A stretch of 15,750 nt of DNA from an uncultured Haemophilus sp. (lineage in GTDB: Bacteria > Pseudomonadota > Gammaproteobacteria > Enterobacterales > Pasteurellaceae). Positions 14,186 to 15,750 of the stretch are shown here, one piece after another. The notes under the pieces were generated by a model. The model was not told where the DNA came from. It saw only the letters and a program-made list of their open reading frames with translations, and did not search any database. The translations under genes and the position numbers were made by a program. Where the stretch lies: contig CABSXY010000019.1 of assembly GCA_902481695.1 (NCBI GenBank), forward strand, positions 1 to 15,750, written 5' to 3'. Each line of letters starts with the position of its first letter. The first letter of the stretch is position 1.

Positions 14186-14728
14186 TCACACAACGAGATT
14201 GTGTATAAGTTCCCAGTAATCTTCATCTAATGAACTAATTGTTACACCTTGGCTTGAACTTGCATGCATAAATTGGTTATTACCAATATAAACGCCAACA
14301 TGATTGTTGCGACGGAAGAACACTAAATCACCTTTACGTAATTCATGTTTTTGGATTTGGCGACCTAAATAGCGTTGTTCTGAGGTTGAACGTGGAAGCT
14401 CCATGCCGTAAGCATCGAGAAAAGCAGTTTGCATAAATGCAGAGCAATCAATACCATGTTTTGAAGTGCCCCCCATTCTGTAACGAGTACCAACCCATTC
14501 GTTATAAACTTGAGCAAGCGCTTTATCACCAATTAAACCTGATTTAGGACGGTTAGTTCTTAATTTAGGGTAAACGCCCCCTTTTTTCCCATCTAAACCA
14601 GCAATCAAACCCGTTAACTCAGCATCATCACTTTCACTAATCATGCCGTTTTGTGCCTGCCCCGAGTTGTTAGAGCAGGCTGTTGTCAAAACAGCCAAAC
14701 CTACAATAATCAAAATCTTCTTTAACAT
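14186..14728 (-). CDS. mepS: NlpC/P60 lipoprotein peptidoglycan endopeptidase, MepS-like
   Basis: Predicted outer-membrane lipoprotein that cuts peptide cross-links in peptidoglycan, needed for wall growth (E. coli MepS/Spr). The 180-residue product starts with a lipoprotein signal, LKKILIIVGLAVLTTAC, with lipobox LTTAC and lipidated Cys18. A low-complexity linker of about 50 residues follows. The C-terminal NlpC/P60 domain holds Cys95 in GIDCSAF, His143 in NHVGVYIGN and His155 in FMHASSS; the last two are 12 apart as in MepS. The segments ELPRST and RKGDLVFFRR also fit. GIDCSAF has Ala where most relatives have Gly. MepS fits better than NlpC by segment matches, but the symbol is less certain than the family. 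It lies downstream of the lpdA terminator, so it has its own promoter, which I could not locate firmly. Confidence 0.85.
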   Translation of the reverse strand: MLKKILIIVGLAVLTTACSNNSGQAQNGMISESDDAELTGLIAGLDGKKGGVYPKLRTNRPKSGLIGDKALAQVYNEWVGTRYRMGGTSKHGIDCSAFMQTAFLDAYGMELPRSTSEQRYLGRQIQKHELRKGDLVFFRRNNHVGVYIGNNQFMHASSSQGVTISSLDEDYWELIHNLVV

Positions 14729-14840
14729 AGCTTTTAAATAATAAAAAAATATAAAAACAAAACTGCTCGGATTTTATCAAAAAGTCATTATGCCCGCCAG
14801 TTTTTATTGAATTTTTATGCAATTTTGTGAGTGAGATCTC

Positions 14841-14874
14841 AAAAAAAATAAGGACTACTCAATGAGTAGCCCTT
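14841..14874 (-). terminator. lpdA terminator
   Basis: On the minus strand AAGGGCTACTC pairs with GAGTAGTCCTT (14850-14874), 11 bp with one G-U, around a 3-base loop, followed by A and eight T. It sits 17 bases after the lpdA stop. Confidence 0.92.
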
Positions 14875-14891
14875 AAAAGGATTAGAATTGA

Positions 14892-15750
14892 TTATTTTTT
14901 CTTCGCTTTTGCATTTGGAAGATCGGTAATTGAACCTTCAAATACTTCAGCCGCAAGACCTACAGATTCATGAAGTGTCGGGTGAGCATGAATCGTTAAT
15001 GCGATATCTTCTGCATCACAACCCATTTCGATCGCAAGACCGATTTCACCTAATAATTCACCACCGTTAGACCCAACGATTGCCCCACCAAGTACACGGT
15101 GAGTATCTTTATCGAAGATTAATTTGGTCATACCTTCTGCACATTCAGATGCAATCGCACGACCAGAAGCAGCCCAAGGGAATTTCGCGACTTCGTAATT
15201 TAAGCCTTCTTGTTTACATTCTTTCTCAGTTTTACCTACCCAAGCCACTTCTGGTTCAGTATAAGCAATAGAAGGAATGACTTTTGGATCGAAGTAATGT
15301 TTTTGTCCCGCAATCACTTCTGCTGCAACGTGACCTTCATGAACACCTTTGTGGGCTAACATTGGTTGACCAACGATATCACCGATTGCAAAGATATGAG
15401 GCACATTGGTACGCATTTGTTTATCAACATGAATGAAACCACGCTCATCCACTTCAACGCCTGCTTTACCTGCATCGATCAATTTACCGTTTGGTGTACG
15501 ACCGATTGCCACTAACACTGCATCATAACGTTTAGTATCGTTACATGCTTTGCCTTCCATTGAAACATAGATACCATCATCTTTTGCTTCAACGGCAGTC
15601 ACTTTAGTTTCAAGCATTAACTTGAATTTTTTCTCTACTTGTTTGGTGTAGATTGCAACAACATCTTTATCTGCTGCTGGAATCACTTGATCAAACATTT
15701 CAACGACTTCAACTTCAGAACCTAATGCATGATATACGGTACCCATCTCT
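14892..15750 (-). CDS. lpdA: Dihydrolipoyl dehydrogenase, C-terminal part (5' end outside window)
   Basis: E3 subunit of pyruvate and 2-oxoglutarate dehydrogenases and the glycine cleavage system: it reoxidises dihydrolipoamide with FAD and NAD. About 285 C-terminal residues are present. The frame is open to the window edge, with Glu before MGTVYHALGS, so the Met at 15744-15746 is internal. Visible are the second half of the NAD domain (VEVVEMFDQVIPAADKD, VAIGRTPN), the FAD motif IFAIGDIVGQPMLAHKG, and the dimer interface with the catalytic HAHPTLHE, whose His and Glu act with the partner's disulfide. It ends LPNAKAKKK as in E. coli. The missing N-terminus would hold the FAD-binding GxGxxG and the redox CxxxxC. 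aceE-aceF are expected upstream, outside the window. Confidence 0.97.
   Translation of the reverse strand, partial: EMGTVYHALGSEVEVVEMFDQVIPAADKDVVAIYTKQVEKKFKLMLETKVTAVEAKDDGIYVSMEGKACNDTKRYDAVLVAIGRTPNGKLIDAGKAGVEVDERGFIHVDKQMRTNVPHIFAIGDIVGQPMLAHKGVHEGHVAAEVIAGQKHYFDPKVIPSIAYTEPEVAWVGKTEKECKQEGLNYEVAKFPWAASGRAIASECAEGMTKLIFDKDTHRVLGGAIVGSNGGELLGEIGLAIEMGCDAEDIALTIHAHPTLHESVGLAAEVFEGSITDLPNAKAKKK

Noticed and set aside
1..15750. CRISPR array, insertion sequence, prophage or tRNA gene
   Set aside because: I saw no regularly spaced repeats, transposase motifs, terminal inverted repeats around a gene, or cloverleaf-like sequence.

Overview
This window comes from the chromosome of a Pasteurellaceae bacterium, most likely a haem-synthesising Haemophilus such as H. 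parainfluenzae or a close relative. Three things point there. The 9-mer AAGTGCGGT / ACCGCACTT, the Haemophilus-type DNA uptake signal, occurs 16 times in perfect form. The proteins closely resemble gammaproteobacterial (E. coli-like) housekeeping proteins, in AT-rich DNA. An intact hemA is present, which haem-requiring H. influenzae is known to lack. I could not run a database search, so the species is inference.

Layout, left to right. On the minus strand are hemA (3' end cut by the window edge) and gloB. The yafS-type methyltransferase gene diverges from gloB, with a 10-bp gap between start codons. yafS converges with yegP; their stop codons abut and the yegP terminator lies inside yafS. On the plus strand follow ycaO and gyrA, each with its own terminator. 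A minus-strand block runs from sstT through modF, qmcA, nfeD, a flavodoxin-fold quinone reductase and a ycdY-like chaperone gene (read right to left). Divergent from sstT is a small UmuD-like gene. The window ends with a minus-strand NlpC/P60 lipoprotein endopeptidase gene and the 3' part of lpdA.

Most of the window is housekeeping: tetrapyrrole synthesis, methylglyoxal detoxification, supercoiling, ribosomal protein modification, serine/threonine uptake, membrane organisation, wall hydrolysis and the pyruvate dehydrogenase E3 subunit. Two places stand out. GyrA carries Phe84 and Tyr88 where the family has Ser and Asp, the classic double fluoroquinolone-resistance pattern. The UmuD-like gene has a LexA box inside its promoter, but its product has lost the catalytic Ser, the catalytic Lys and the cleavage site, and no polymerase gene adjoins it. 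It looks like an SOS-induced pseudo-protease of unknown role and is the best candidate here for something undescribed. I see no mobile element, CRISPR array, tRNA or rRNA, and no stretch longer than 300 bases without a gene.
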